Shown one piece after another: positions 52,796-62,743 of a stretch of 64,000 nt of DNA. Within the stretch, counting starts at the first letter, position 1. Each line of letters opens with the position of its first letter. Source of the stretch: Paralithodes platypus (lineage: Eukaryota > Arthropoda > Malacostraca > Decapoda > Lithodidae); contig CM064492.1 of assembly GCA_032716605.1 (NCBI GenBank), forward strand, positions 48,354,488 through 48,418,487, in the 5' to 3' direction. Made by a program: the position numbers and the translations under genes. Below the pieces are notes generated by a model, which ran no database searches, was not told the DNA's origin, and saw only the letters and a program-made list of their open reading frames with translations.

Positions 52796-52961
52796 GATAG
52801 CACTATCGTTAGTGAGTGATGTATGTTTTTTGTACTTTTGTTGATATCTTGTCAAATTAAGCAAATTTAGCTTAATATAATATTTGATATAAATTGTAGT
52901 TTCTTTATTCATACAGAATTTACTAAAATTTACCAGAACGTCCCGGACTTCCCAAATTATA
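52796..52961 (+). repeat. PLE pseudo-LTR, 5' part
   Basis: It runs from the GATAGCACTATCG hairpin to CGTCCCGGACTTCCCAAATT. It then meets an inverted pLTR at 52966, giving a tail-to-tail junction. Confidence 0.82.
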
Positions 52962-53036
52962 ATGGAAACCTTGCAAAATAAACAAACCAAAACGTATACG
53001 AACACAGTAAAAAGACAAAATAACTAATTAAAATCA

Positions 53037-53090
53037 CTATGTGGAAACAACGCTAAAGTAAAATAATAATTTATAAATAAAAGAACACAA
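53037..53090. repeat. 54-bp target-site duplication of LINE-C, left copy
   Basis: It starts CTATGTGGAAACAACGC and ends AAAAGAACACAA. It is identical to 58957-59010 as far as I can read. The sequence belongs to the inverted pLTR. Confidence 0.93.
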
Positions 53091-53134
53091 ACCGTCACAA
53101 CCATCCCCTGCCCCCTCCCTGGGGGCACGGGTCC

Positions 53135-55727
53135 TTGGAGCGGCTTCGGTCGCGCCGGGAATTTCCACACCTCTCACACCACACACATCACACAGTTTTT
53201 CCTACACCGAGAAATGACTCTCCGGCTGTCATTTCTCGAAGACTTCTTCTAGCCGGAGACATTGAGAGCAACCCAGGACCCACGTACACATACATATGTC
53301 CAACTTGCTCAAAACCCATCACTTCGAGTCGCCATACCAAGGGTTCAGTTCTCTGCAATTCATGCGGGAACTGGACCCACTTCACCTGCACAACACTTGC
53401 CTCCAAGAAACACTACACAAACACCTGGACCTGTTCCTCATGCCCCTCCCTCTCCCAGTCAAATCCCTCACCTAAAACCCGTCCACCTCTCCTCCCCAAC
53501 CCACCTAACCTTCCCATATCATCCACTCCTCCCCCTAAAACCCGTCCACCTCTCCTCCCTAACCCACCTAACCTTCCCATACCATCCACATCCTCAACTC
53601 AACACACCACACCCCATCCTAATCCACTCCAACCCCCATCTCCTGCTCCCCAATCCCCACCCCCACCTCACCCATCCCAACCCCCAGCCCCTCCCTCACC
53701 CTCACCCCCACCCCATCCTCGTGCAGCAGCACCCAACATACATCGTGCACACAACATTAACATTCTTCAACTGAACATAGATGGCATCAACACAAAGAAA
53801 CACAAACTCTCACACTTCATCAAACAACACAACATACACATTGCCATCTTACAAGAAACAAAACTCCACACAACACAAAAAACACCCACATTTCATAATT
53901 TCACCACCATCAGACAAGACCGGGCTGTCGGCGGGGGCGGTGGACTCATGACCCTGGTACACAAAGAAATATCATACATAGTAACCAGTGTACAAACCAA
54001 ATCCCTCCTCCCCCCAAATGATAACACAACAGAAATACAATCAATTAAAATACGCACTGGCAACAACTCCAACATAACCATCATAAACACATACATCCCT
54101 CCCCAAACATCCCCTACAGTACCAAATGAATACAGACCACACTTACAACACATCACAAACACCCCACACACCCCACACATCATCCTGGGTGGTGACTTCA
54201 ACGCCAAGACGTCGGCCTGGTTTGTCGACAACCCCGACACAGACAGAGGGCTGGTACTACAAAACCAAACCGATAACCTCATCATCCTTAACGACATCCA
54301 TCAACATACCCATATTCCTCACCAAGCCCTCTATAACCCATCATCTCCAGACATCACCTTTTGCTCCCCAGAACTCGCCCCCACAACATCCTGGAGGGTG
54401 GTCAGAACCTTAGGCTCTGACCACCTCCCGATCATTATCACCACCAAAACCAGACTCACCCCAGCTAGCCACAAACACACATACACCAATTATAAAAGAG
54501 CTAACTGGGAAGCATTCACAAATGAGACAGAACAACACTTCACAACTCTAAACAGCACACCCATCACTAACATCAACAATGCTGTACACATACTCAATAA
54601 AACTATCCAAAACGCTGACAAGAAACACATTCCAAGAGGTAACAGGAAAAGACACAACCCCAACTTCACACCAGAAATTCAAAACCTCATCAGACAACGC
54701 GACATACTGAAACACTCCCCAGCACCCCACACACAAGACATCACACAACAAATTCAAGCACTCAACACCCAAACTAACAACAAAATACAAGAACAACAAA
54801 AACTAAATTGGAATAACTTCCTACAAACACTTGATCACAAAACAAACCCCAAAAAACTCTACAAAACACTAAACAGCATCACACTTTCCAACAGCAACAC
54901 AACACAATCACATGCTGCAATCACAACAACAGACTCTACTCCTTCATGTAAACAACAAGCAAACACTCTCATCAATCACTTTTCACATGTCAGCCACCTA
55001 AAACCTCACAAAGACGACCGACGTGTCATCCGACGTAAGAGACAATTCCCCACAGACCCTGACTATACACCCTTCACCAATCACCAGACAAAGCATATCA
55101 TCAACAATCTCAAGCACTCACCCGCCTATGGCCTAGACAACATAAGCAACATACACCTCAGACACCTGGGACCACAAGGCATACAAGCACTCACTAACAT
55201 ATCAAACTACAGCTATTCACACAACACAATACCAGACATTTGGAAGCATGGTATCATCATCACATTCCCCAAACCCAACAAAGACCCCACGCTACCCTCC
55301 TCGCACCGCCCCATCACACTTCTTTGCTCCCCCTCCAAAGTCATGGAACGCCTAGTATTACAACTAATTACACCTGACCTACCCCTAGCTCCAACACAAC
55401 ATGGCTTTAGGCCACTGCACTCCACAAACACTCTTCTCACAGACCTTACACAAAGAGCTTTCGACGGCATCAACTCAGCTAGACCACCACACAGATCACT
55501 ATTAGCCACACTCGACATTAGTAAAGCCTTCGATGCCATCCCCCGCCACAATCTAACAAACAAAATCTACAACACAAACATGCACAACAACACAAAAAGG
55601 TGGCTGGCCAACTTCCTAGCAGGCAGATGTGCACACGTATCTTTTGCCGGTCAGTCATCTAAAATCAGAAACTTTCCAAACGGAGTCCCACAAGGATCCG
55701 TCCTATCGCCCGCACTCTTACCCTATT
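53135..55727 (+). pseudogene. LINE-C polyprotein: 2A-like, PHD, AP-endonuclease and N-terminal RT
   Basis: The frame is open from 53135 (a TTG) for 860 codons. No ATG precedes the 2A motif in this frame, so the start is unknown. Residues ~38-49 read LLAGDIESNPGP, a complete 2A ribosome-skipping consensus. Residues ~53-104 form a PHD-type zinc finger (CPTC, CNSCGNWTHFTC, WTCSSC). Residues ~108-205 are proline-rich with a near-exact 28-residue duplication (TRPPLLPNPPNLPI twice). The endonuclease follows: NILQLNIDGIN, AILQETKLH, ILGGDFNAKTSAW, GSDHLPIIITT. The RT has PAYGLDNIS, HRPITLLCSPSK, HGFRPLHST, LDISKAFDAIP (motif A) and GVPQGSVLSPAL (motif B), where the PLE cuts in. Confidence 0.9.
53258..53281 (+). 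other. 2A-like ribosome-skipping motif
   Basis: It encodes DIESNPGP, preceded by RRLLLAG. This matches the D(V/I)ExNPGP consensus at every fixed position. Such sequences are known at the N-terminus of several AP-endonuclease LINEs, including trypanosome L1Tc, where they separate or target the N-terminal piece. Activity here is inferred from consensus only. Confidence 0.85.
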
Positions 55728-55737
55728 AAGGGTAACA

Positions 55738-57001
55738 TATTACGTAAAAATATTTGCGGTAATTCTGTTTATGAAATTCAAAATAATCTGAATATTTATA
55801 ACTTAATCGATGAACATACCAAGAAAAATATAATATTTGATATTAAACTTTCTGATAAGAACAAGTGCATTGCAAAATTATACATGTTACCTAAATTTCA
55901 TAAAAGACCTTATAAATATCGCTTTATTGCCGGAGCAAAATTTGCTACCACTAAAACTCTATCAGAACAAGTCGTAAATTGCTTAAAATACATTAAAAGT
56001 ACTCATAAAAGATATTGTAATACCATCATGAGAAGAACTGGCATTAACTATTATTGGAGTGTTGACAATTCGTTAGAAGTTATTGATAAAATAAATACCA
56101 TGCCGAAAGTTACCTCGGTACATAGCTTCGACTTTTCAACTTTGTATACCAATTTGCCTTTAGATTTAGTATATTCAGAGCTTTGCTTTATTATAGATTT
56201 GCACTTTGACAGGTTCGTTAGGAATGGTAATTATTTCATAAATGTTTATACATATTTTAATAATGCATCACTTAGCTCTACTCCCACTAGTTCTGTATAT
56301 TTTGATAGAACTAAACTTAAAGATGCCCTTAAATTCCTCCTTTTCAATACTTATGTTAGATTCGGGCCGTACATTTTCAAACAAATATTAGGAATTCCTA
56401 TGGGTGGAAATGCTAGCCCTTTAATTGCAGACTTATTCTTGCTTGCTTTAGAATTTAAATATATAAAAGACTTAGTTGACAGTAGCAAGAAAAAGAAAAT
56501 TCCAGAAAAATTAGCACTTGCTAAACTGTTAAGTAATAATAGTAGATATATTGATGATATTCTTGTTTGCAATTTGTTAAATTTTAATCAAGTTGCTAAA
56601 CTTATTTACCCTAATTCTATTCCCCTCACACAATGTAACGTAAACCTAGGGAAAATTTTCTTGATATAAATTTAGAGATTGTTAATGAACAGTGCATACT
56701 TAAAGTATATCACAAAGTTGATGATTTTAATTTTAACGTAATAAACTTTCCTTTCCCTAGTAGTAATATCGATAGTAAAATAACTTATAATTGTTTTTAT
56801 TCCCAATTAATAAGATTTTGTAAAATCTGCACTAAAGTAGATGACTTTTGGGCTAGAGCTAGGTTACTATACAGACTCTTAGTGGACAGAGGTTTTGAGG
56901 CAAGTAAATTGTTCCATAAATTTAATCTTTTTAGGGTCAATTATTGTGACTGTATTCTAAAATTTGACATCAATAATTTTAATCAAGCATTTTTAACTTG
57001 A
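55738..57001 (+). pseudogene. PLE reverse transcriptase, best-preserved copy, one frame slip
   Basis: This is the least damaged RT of the PLE family. It contains LPKFHKRPYKYRFIAGAKF, NYYWSVDNSLEVIDKI, SFDFSTLYTNLPLDLVYSEL (motif A), YFDRTKLKDALKFLLF, FKQILGIPMGGNASPLIADL (motif B), LSNNSRYIDDILVCNLLNF (motif C) and YPNSIPLTQ. A frameshift near 56645 moves the rest to another frame (FLDINLEIVNEQCILKVYH, WARARLLYRLLVDRGFEAS, CDCILKFDINNFNQAFLT, stop). The RPYKYRF box and GIPMGGNxSP are typical of Penelope-group RTs, the lineage nearest telomerase. It lacks the N-terminal endonuclease through 5' truncation. Confidence 0.9.
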
Positions 57002-57318
57002 AGTTTCTTGTATAACCTCTGCTTACTTTTTGTCTGTATTTATTGTTTATCTTTTTCTTTTTCTTTTTCTATTATTAATATTAATATTGATGATTTTTTA
57101 AATTTATTGTTCTTGTTAAAAGAGTACTCTTTGCTTAAATCTGTTGTTACTTCATATTTTGCAATTATTTGTCTTTATATTATATGTATTCATTGTCGAT
57201 AGTATCAATTGCTTACTTTTGCGATTTCCTTAGTTTATTTGTGCTATAAATGTAGGTTATTTGTAGGGTAGTTATTGATAGGGGTCACTTGAGGAATGCT
57301 ATGCTTACAGGTACCTAC

Positions 57319-57775
57319 CCGATAGCACTATCGTTAGTGAGTGCTGTACTGTATTTTATATATTATTTTGTAATAGTATATATATCTTATCAATATTTGT
57401 ATTTTGTACTATTGTTAATGTCTTGTCATGTTGCAAATTTGATTTTAAATAATATTTTGACATTTAACATGTAGTTTCTTTATTCATGCAGAGTTTAGTA
57501 AAATTTGCCAGAACGTCCCGGACTTCCCAAACTTGTCTACTTCCTTTAACGTGACGATAGTGCGTTGTTATATGTGCGATTAGTTTGCTTGGGAAACAGA
57601 TTAACTTGCTCATGTAGTAATGTACACCCTATGTGGTGGATTGTGTTCTTTTATTTAATAATTTTCATTTTAGTAAGCGTTGTTTCCACATAGCGATTTT
57701 GATAATTTAATTTGACTTTATATTGTCCTTGTCCCAATTTTGGTTTGTTTAGTTTGCAAGTTTTACATTAAAATC
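57319..57775 (+). repeat. PLE pseudo-LTR at the 3' side of the nested copy
   Basis: It begins at GATAGCACTATCG and ends TTTGCAAGTTTTACATTA at 57772, then LINE-C resumes. It is the best full-length pLTR for comparison, with the CCTATGTGG/CCACATAG pair at 57628 and 57685. Confidence 0.87.
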
Positions 57776-58945
57776 TGTACATGCACGATATAATTACACC
57801 CAATACGCCCCAAATAAACTTAGCCTCCTATGCAGATGACATAACACTCACATGCACACACCATGACCCAAAAAGAGCAACAGATCTCCTTCAACCCTAT
57901 CTCAACACACTACATGGTTGGTGCACTACAAACAGACTTAATCTAGCCCCAGACAAATCCACCGCAACCCTGCTCACAAGTTGGACAGGAGAACACGAAT
58001 ACATCCCTCAACTCACCATAAACAACACACCCCTAACACATACACACACCCAAAATCCTAGGAGTAACATATGATACTCATATGACATTCAAACGGCACA
58101 CCACAAACATTAAAAAGAAACTGACACCCAGACTTAACGCCCTCAGGTCACTTGCTCACACAAAATTTGGACACAACAAAGAAACTACCACCACAGTATA
58201 TAAACAATACATAAGATCAGTGATGGAATACGCAAGCCCAGCCTGGGCTTCTAACCTAGCTGAAACACATCATAAGACCTTACAGACTATTCAAAACAAA
58301 GCCCTGAAGATCATTACAGGCTGCACAGCTACTTCACCCACAGATCACCTACATCAAGAAACCAAAATCCTCAAAGTCAAAGACCATCTGGACATGAGAG
58401 GCACTCAATTCCTGGCAGCAGCCTCCACGAACCAAGACCACCCACTAAACTACATGGCAACACACCCACAGACACCAAGAAATATCAAAACAACACCCAG
58501 CACACGGTATCACACACAATTATTGTCCTCTCTCCCTCCCTGCCCACCTCGAACCAACTTCCAGAAGCACATCCATACTCTCTCACCGATCCATCCACTC
58601 ACTCACAGACAACACGCAGCTGCATGCACGACCTCCCGAAATCCATCCTTCCGAATCCTCCCTTCCTCGCGAGGACAGAGTCCACCTGGCCAGGCTGAGA
58701 TGCGGACACCATCCAGCTCTCCTGAGCTATCAGAAGAGACTGGATGACTCCGTTGTCGACGCCTGCCCGGGATGTAACACAGCACCCCATACCATTAAAC
58801 ACATCATAGAAGACTTCATTTCACACAACCACTTACGCCAACAACACAATCTACACTCAATGAGAGCTCTGTGGGAAAGCCCGATCGTGGCCATGGCCTT
58901 TCTCAGGGACTCGGGGCTGTTCGGCCAGGCAGCTTAGGGAACAAC
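57776..58945 (+). pseudogene. LINE-C RT C-terminal half and zinc-knuckle tail
   Basis: 57781-58074 continues the RT: LYMHDIITPN, then NLASYADDITLTCTHHDPKR (motif C YADD) and TNRLNLAPDKSTATLL. A frameshift near 58070 leads to 58082-58747, the thumb (TPRLNALRSLAHTKFGHNKE, YKQYIRSVMEYASPAWASNL, NKALKIITGCTATSPTDHL). After a second slip near 58650 the tail reads EDRVHLARLRCGHHPALLSY, then CPGCNTAPHTIKHIIEDF, where the final Cys of the zinc knuckle is Phe (Cys in the 15812-16176 copy). The end is DSGLFGQAA and a stop, and the stop overlaps the S1-shared 3' tail. Confidence 0.87.
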
Positions 58946-58956
58946 AACAACAACAA

Positions 58957-59010
58957 CTATGTGGAAACAACGCTAAAGTAAAATAATAATTTATAAATAA
59001 AAGAACACAA
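58957..59010. repeat. 54-bp target-site duplication of LINE-C, right copy
   Basis: Identical to 53037-53090. Immediately after it the inverted pLTR continues (TCCACCACATAGGGTG). Confidence 0.93.
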
Positions 59011-59172
59011 TCCACCACATAGGGTGTACATTACTACATGCGCAAGTTAATCTGGTTCCCAAGCAAACTAATCGCACACATAACAACGCACTGTCGTCAC
59101 GTTCAAGGAATTAGTCAATTTGGGAAGTCGGGGACGTTCTGGTAAATTTGACTAAACTCTGCATGAATAAAG

Positions 59173-61359
59173 TGTTACGATCCAGGTTCTCAAAGACACA
59201 GGGCTCTTCAACATTGGACTAGATAATGGCAAAAAGCAACAACGGTAACACTAGATCCAACCCCTGCCTTAACCCTCCTGGCCCGGTTGTCATTTTAAAA
59301 TGACACCACTAATTAAGGGCAGGAGCCCGGGTGTCATTTTAAAATCTGTAAGCTTGAAAGCCTATTCAGCTTGGTCTGAACGCCGTGCATCCGACGCATG
59401 TAAACAAAGCCGATCGTTACGTCACCGCACCTCCGAAAACAAGAAAGAGCAGACTCGTTTGTTATTGTATGTCTGTATGTCGTTGTTTCAGTAGTGAAAA
59501 GATCGTCATATTGCTAACATCGCCTGCAAGTGCTCTCCACTGAAATCGTCATCACAACTGAACCAGTTGACATAGAGAGCTCTACTCAACGCCAGTCTAC
59601 AGATTGGAAACCGCACTCCATTTATAGATGCGTGGGAAATTTCTAGCAGTTAAACTAAACAAAAATACGGTAGCCTAGGCCTAGACGTTTTTCGGCCAGA
59701 TCGCCCGGGTAGCCCACACTGTCATTTTGAGAGCCTGCCTGGGCCAGGAGGGTTAAACACTGGAAAACAAAACACCATTACCGCCCTGAGTCGTGCCTGG
59801 ACAACGAGGTATCCTATGACTCGGTAACTGGTGCACACACACTAGGCTGACGCTCAATGAAACAGCCTATTCTCAAACAGTAAAAGATTACTCGATTATG
59901 TTACACAAAGAAAAGATAGTTAACGTGATTAATTAACGTTACGGTAGATACTCAAATAACTGGCACTCCTGTATTAAAGAAAGTGCAATGCTAGTCCTGC
60001 AACATCAACTGGAAACTTCTGAAATAAGTCTGATGCTGGGAAGATGTTCGTAAAGAATCTTGAACAATTATAATGCAGAATACGGGTCACAATAAATGCT
60101 AGGACATATAGTAATAATAGGCAGGCGAATAATAAAGACTGCGCAAAGGTAGTAATGCTCGACAACTAAAGAAATGCTTTGTGACACAACGCAACAGCCT
60201 ACTCGGGTTGTGCAACTCAACAACAACCTCAGCTCAAAAGTGCAGTGAATAATAATGCTGCATACATATAATAATGGGGCTTATCTCTAACCAGTGTCTG
60301 CTCAGTTAATAAAGTCTAGCTGGGGTATCAAGGCAGGGCAACAATGGGCGAGCATGCGGCTCGTAGCCTAACGTTGTCCAAGGGTGGTATAATGAAGATT
60401 ACGTTATATGACGGGGATGCTCTCTTGATAAATCTAGGTCTCTAGTACCTAGCTCTATCCTGGCGATCCCTCAGAAGTCAACACAAAGAGGCAGCACTAT
60501 GTTGTGAGGGATAGGCTATGGCCCTCTCACACCACAGCGCTGTGCTCGCAAAGTAACCCAACCCGAAGACAACTTAGGCTCCCACAGTACCTGTCGATGT
60601 CGTGCAGAGCTTAGCTAACACTGCACACATCGGAGACGACACAGTAACCTTACCCCTAGTCTAGCTTTAGATAACCAAGCAGAATCACTCAACACCTTGC
60701 AAGGGAGACATATACCGGTCTACAACCTTCCTGAGAGAGGACACATACGGAAAAGTCCGTCTCTCTAAACCTCAATAAAGCATAATACCTCCTTAACCTA
60801 ATACATGGAAATATCTGAGAGCTTTGCGTGCAATACGACTGGTCGACGGTGAACGTCTATGCTGAAACCAGAAGGGATGTTGAGTTTAATAAAGATTAGA
60901 GAATGAGAAAGGAGAAGTCGAGAGAGAGAGATAGTATGCAAAGTCGCGAGTATGGGGGACAGAATTGCAAAGGATGTAGGTGATACGCGTGTTAGGCAAG
61001 CTCTGAGCTGGTAAAAAACACGAGGCAGCGACGGGAAGGGACTAGTTGACCACCCGGCCGCCAACGCCGTCAGCGCCCAAGCGAGCCGTGCCATTGCTCA
61101 CCACGCTGCTGGGTGTACTCCTTCACACTCTCTCGCTCGCCTCCCACACAAGTAACATTTATATTATAGCGAATATAAAATATAAGGCGCGGCCACAGAC
61201 CAAAACAAAGACCACTTCTAGACTGTCTGTGGCAACACGACACTAATGAAATAAAGCAGATCATTCTAGGACAACTGTAGCCTATCCCCCCATCCTGGCG
61301 AGCACTAGCGAGCTGCAATGCCCCACGCAACTATTCTGCTAACGCCGGGAGGCGTCACA
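59173..61359. mobile_element. Probable solo LTR (net ~1.7 kb) containing a TTAA MITE
   Basis: It starts TGTTACGATCC and ends GGCGTCACA, the TG...CA ends of an LTR. It splits a PLE pLTR that elsewhere reads GAATAAAGAAACTAC. The flanks AAAG (59169-59172) and AAAC (61360-61363) suggest a 4-bp duplication with one change. No coding region. It is longer than usual for an LTR even without the MITE at 59273-59752. Family is not identified. Confidence 0.6.
59273..59752. mobile_element. piggyBac-type TTAA MITE (480 bp)
   Basis: Exact TTAA duplication occurs at 59269-59272 and 59753-59756. The ends CCCTCCTGGCCCGG and CTGGGCCAGGAGGG are inverted with one change. It is the best-preserved member of the family at 18794 and 47288. 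Confidence 0.93.
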
Positions 61360-61459
61360 AAACAAACTACATTAAGTGTCAAAATGTTCTATCAAAATCA
61401 AATTTGCAACTTGACAAGATAATAACAATAGTACACAATACAAATATTACTCACTAACG

Positions 61460-61705
61460 ATAATTCCTTGAACATGACGAGGTGCATTGTTATATGTGCG
61501 ATCAGTTTGCTTGGGAACTAAATTGACTTGCTCATGTAGTTGTGTACAACTGTACACCCTATGTGGTGGATTGTGTTCTTTTATTTAAAAACAAATATTT
61601 TATTAAGTGCTGTTTCCACATAGCGATTTTGATTAGTTCTTTTGCATTTATCTTGTATCGTCCCTGTTTTGGTTTGTTTATTTTGCAAGTTTTACATTAT
61701 AACTT
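61460..61705 (+). repeat. PLE pseudo-LTR, 3' part
   Basis: It starts ATTCCTTGAACATGACGAGG, includes CCCTATGTGGTGG and CCACATAGCG, and ends TTTGCAAGTTTTACATTATA. It resembles 17290-17520 more than the other copies (GATCAGTTTGCTTGGG). Confidence 0.82.
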
Positions 61706-62283
61706 AGTTTATTCAGGAAGCCTTAATGATGCATGAAGAACGCCAGGTTAGGTTAGGTTAATGTTTAAATTGATAATTCGAGTCGGTGAAGCAGGCAGTC
61801 GCAGACGTAAACAAACCCCCACCCACCTCCTCCTCCGACAATATTGTTATTATATTATTTTCTTATAATTTTTGTGCATTGAATGGCATTTGGAGAGAGA
61901 GACTCACCCATATAGCAATAATTGCTTTATCTATACATTCAGCCCTTGTGTAATAGATACCTACTGGTATAATCGTTTTCGTAAAAAAATAAATAAAAAA
62001 TGTTCAGCCACACCAAAGATTTTGGGAAAAGTCTCAGTGAAATTACCGTTGGTCGAGGTATTTTCACTGCGATAATAACCCATCAGACCCGGATGACCGC
62101 TCAGGAGGCCATTAGCGATTGCCATGTCAGACACAGATGGCCTCTGAGGCGCCTACGGGTTAATCTAAGGCTTAAAACCACTTAAAACTACACTAGGGAA
62201 AGTTTTGTTGTCTTGGTGGGTCGTCCGTATAATCAACAACAAGAACACACAGCCAGCAAATCATGTGACAGCTGCTTGTACCT
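61706..62283. other. Unassigned sequence
   Basis: No gene or element recognised. It contains AGGTTAGGTTAGGTTA at 61745-61760, three units of the arthropod telomere motif TTAGG. There is a short segment (62075-62165) with GGATGACCGCTCAGGAGGCC and GATGGCCTCTGAGGCGCC that looks like a degraded palindrome. Confidence 0.4.
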
Positions 62284-62562
62284 TCTAAACCTGAGTCCCA
62301 AACCTTGCATGAAAGCAGACAACAGTGACTTAGGAATGGTTACAATGGTGAAATATATCCGTAATCAATAATCAATTCTAAACCTGAGTCCCAAACCTTG
62401 CATGAAAGCAGACAACAGTGACTTAGGAATGGTTACAATGGTGAAATATATCCGTAATCAATAATCAATTCTAAACCTGAGTCCCAAACCTTGCATGAAA
62501 GCAGACAACAGTGACTTAGGAATGGTTACAATGGTGAAATATATCCGTAATCAATAATCAAT
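62284..62562. repeat. Three tandem 93-bp repeats
   Basis: The unit starts TCTAAACCTGAGTCCCAAAC and ends AATCAATAATCAAT. Starts are at 62284, 62377 and 62470, period exactly 93 bp, with no differences seen apart from the junctions. This is a recent expansion. Confidence 0.93.
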
Positions 62563-62734
62563 TATCAATATTATTACATAATAAATAAGCCATAATCAAT
62601 AATAAATTGTTGAACGAATATAAACAGACCGTAGCCGCGGTCGGTAGTGCGGCGCCGCCGCATTCGGACGAAGCTCTGAATTCCCGTCTAACTCTCGGTC
62701 TTATTTCTCACCTCACTCAATAACCACATAATGT
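62563..62734. other. Unassigned sequence
   Basis: AT-rich start then a GC-rich stretch (CCGCGGTCGGTAGTGCGGCG at 62635). No feature recognised. Confidence 0.4.
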
Positions 62735-62743
62735 ACAGTACAG

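Larger units (their letters stand above)
55728..57775 (+). mobile_element. PLE copy nested in LINE-C (5'-truncated body followed by pLTR)
   Basis: It begins inside the RT N-terminal segment (NILRKNICGNSVYEIQ) and runs through the whole RT, 3' UTR and a pLTR (57319-57775). LINE-C reads SVLSPAL on the left and LYMHDIITPN on the right. No endonuclease follows the RT: the ORF ends at NNFNQAFLT and a TGA near 57000, followed by UTR. Confidence 0.88.
53091..58956 (+). mobile_element. LINE-C, end-to-end copy (net ~3.8 kb) with a nested PLE
   Basis: Flanked by a 54-bp duplication, so both ends are defined: 5' ACCGTCACAACCATCCCC and 3' CAGCTTAGGGAACAACAACA(AC)n. It encodes 2A-like peptide, PHD finger, endonuclease, RT and a C-terminal zinc knuckle. 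It is interrupted at about 55728-57775 by a PLE. The 3' end region is shared with S1 elements. Clade is not certain; the C-terminal EDRVHLARLRCGHHPALL and CPGC...H...C layout is of the I/jockey-group (Ingi/Vingi-like) kind. Confidence 0.9.
52966..61459 (-). mobile_element. Inverted PLE pseudo-LTR split by LINE-C and an LTR insertion
   Basis: The pieces are 52966-53090, 59011-59172 and 61360-61459. Together they form one complete minus-strand pLTR, from the TTTGCAAG end to the hairpin (TCACTAACGATA). LINE-C accounts for the first gap and a probable solo LTR for the second. Confidence 0.85.
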
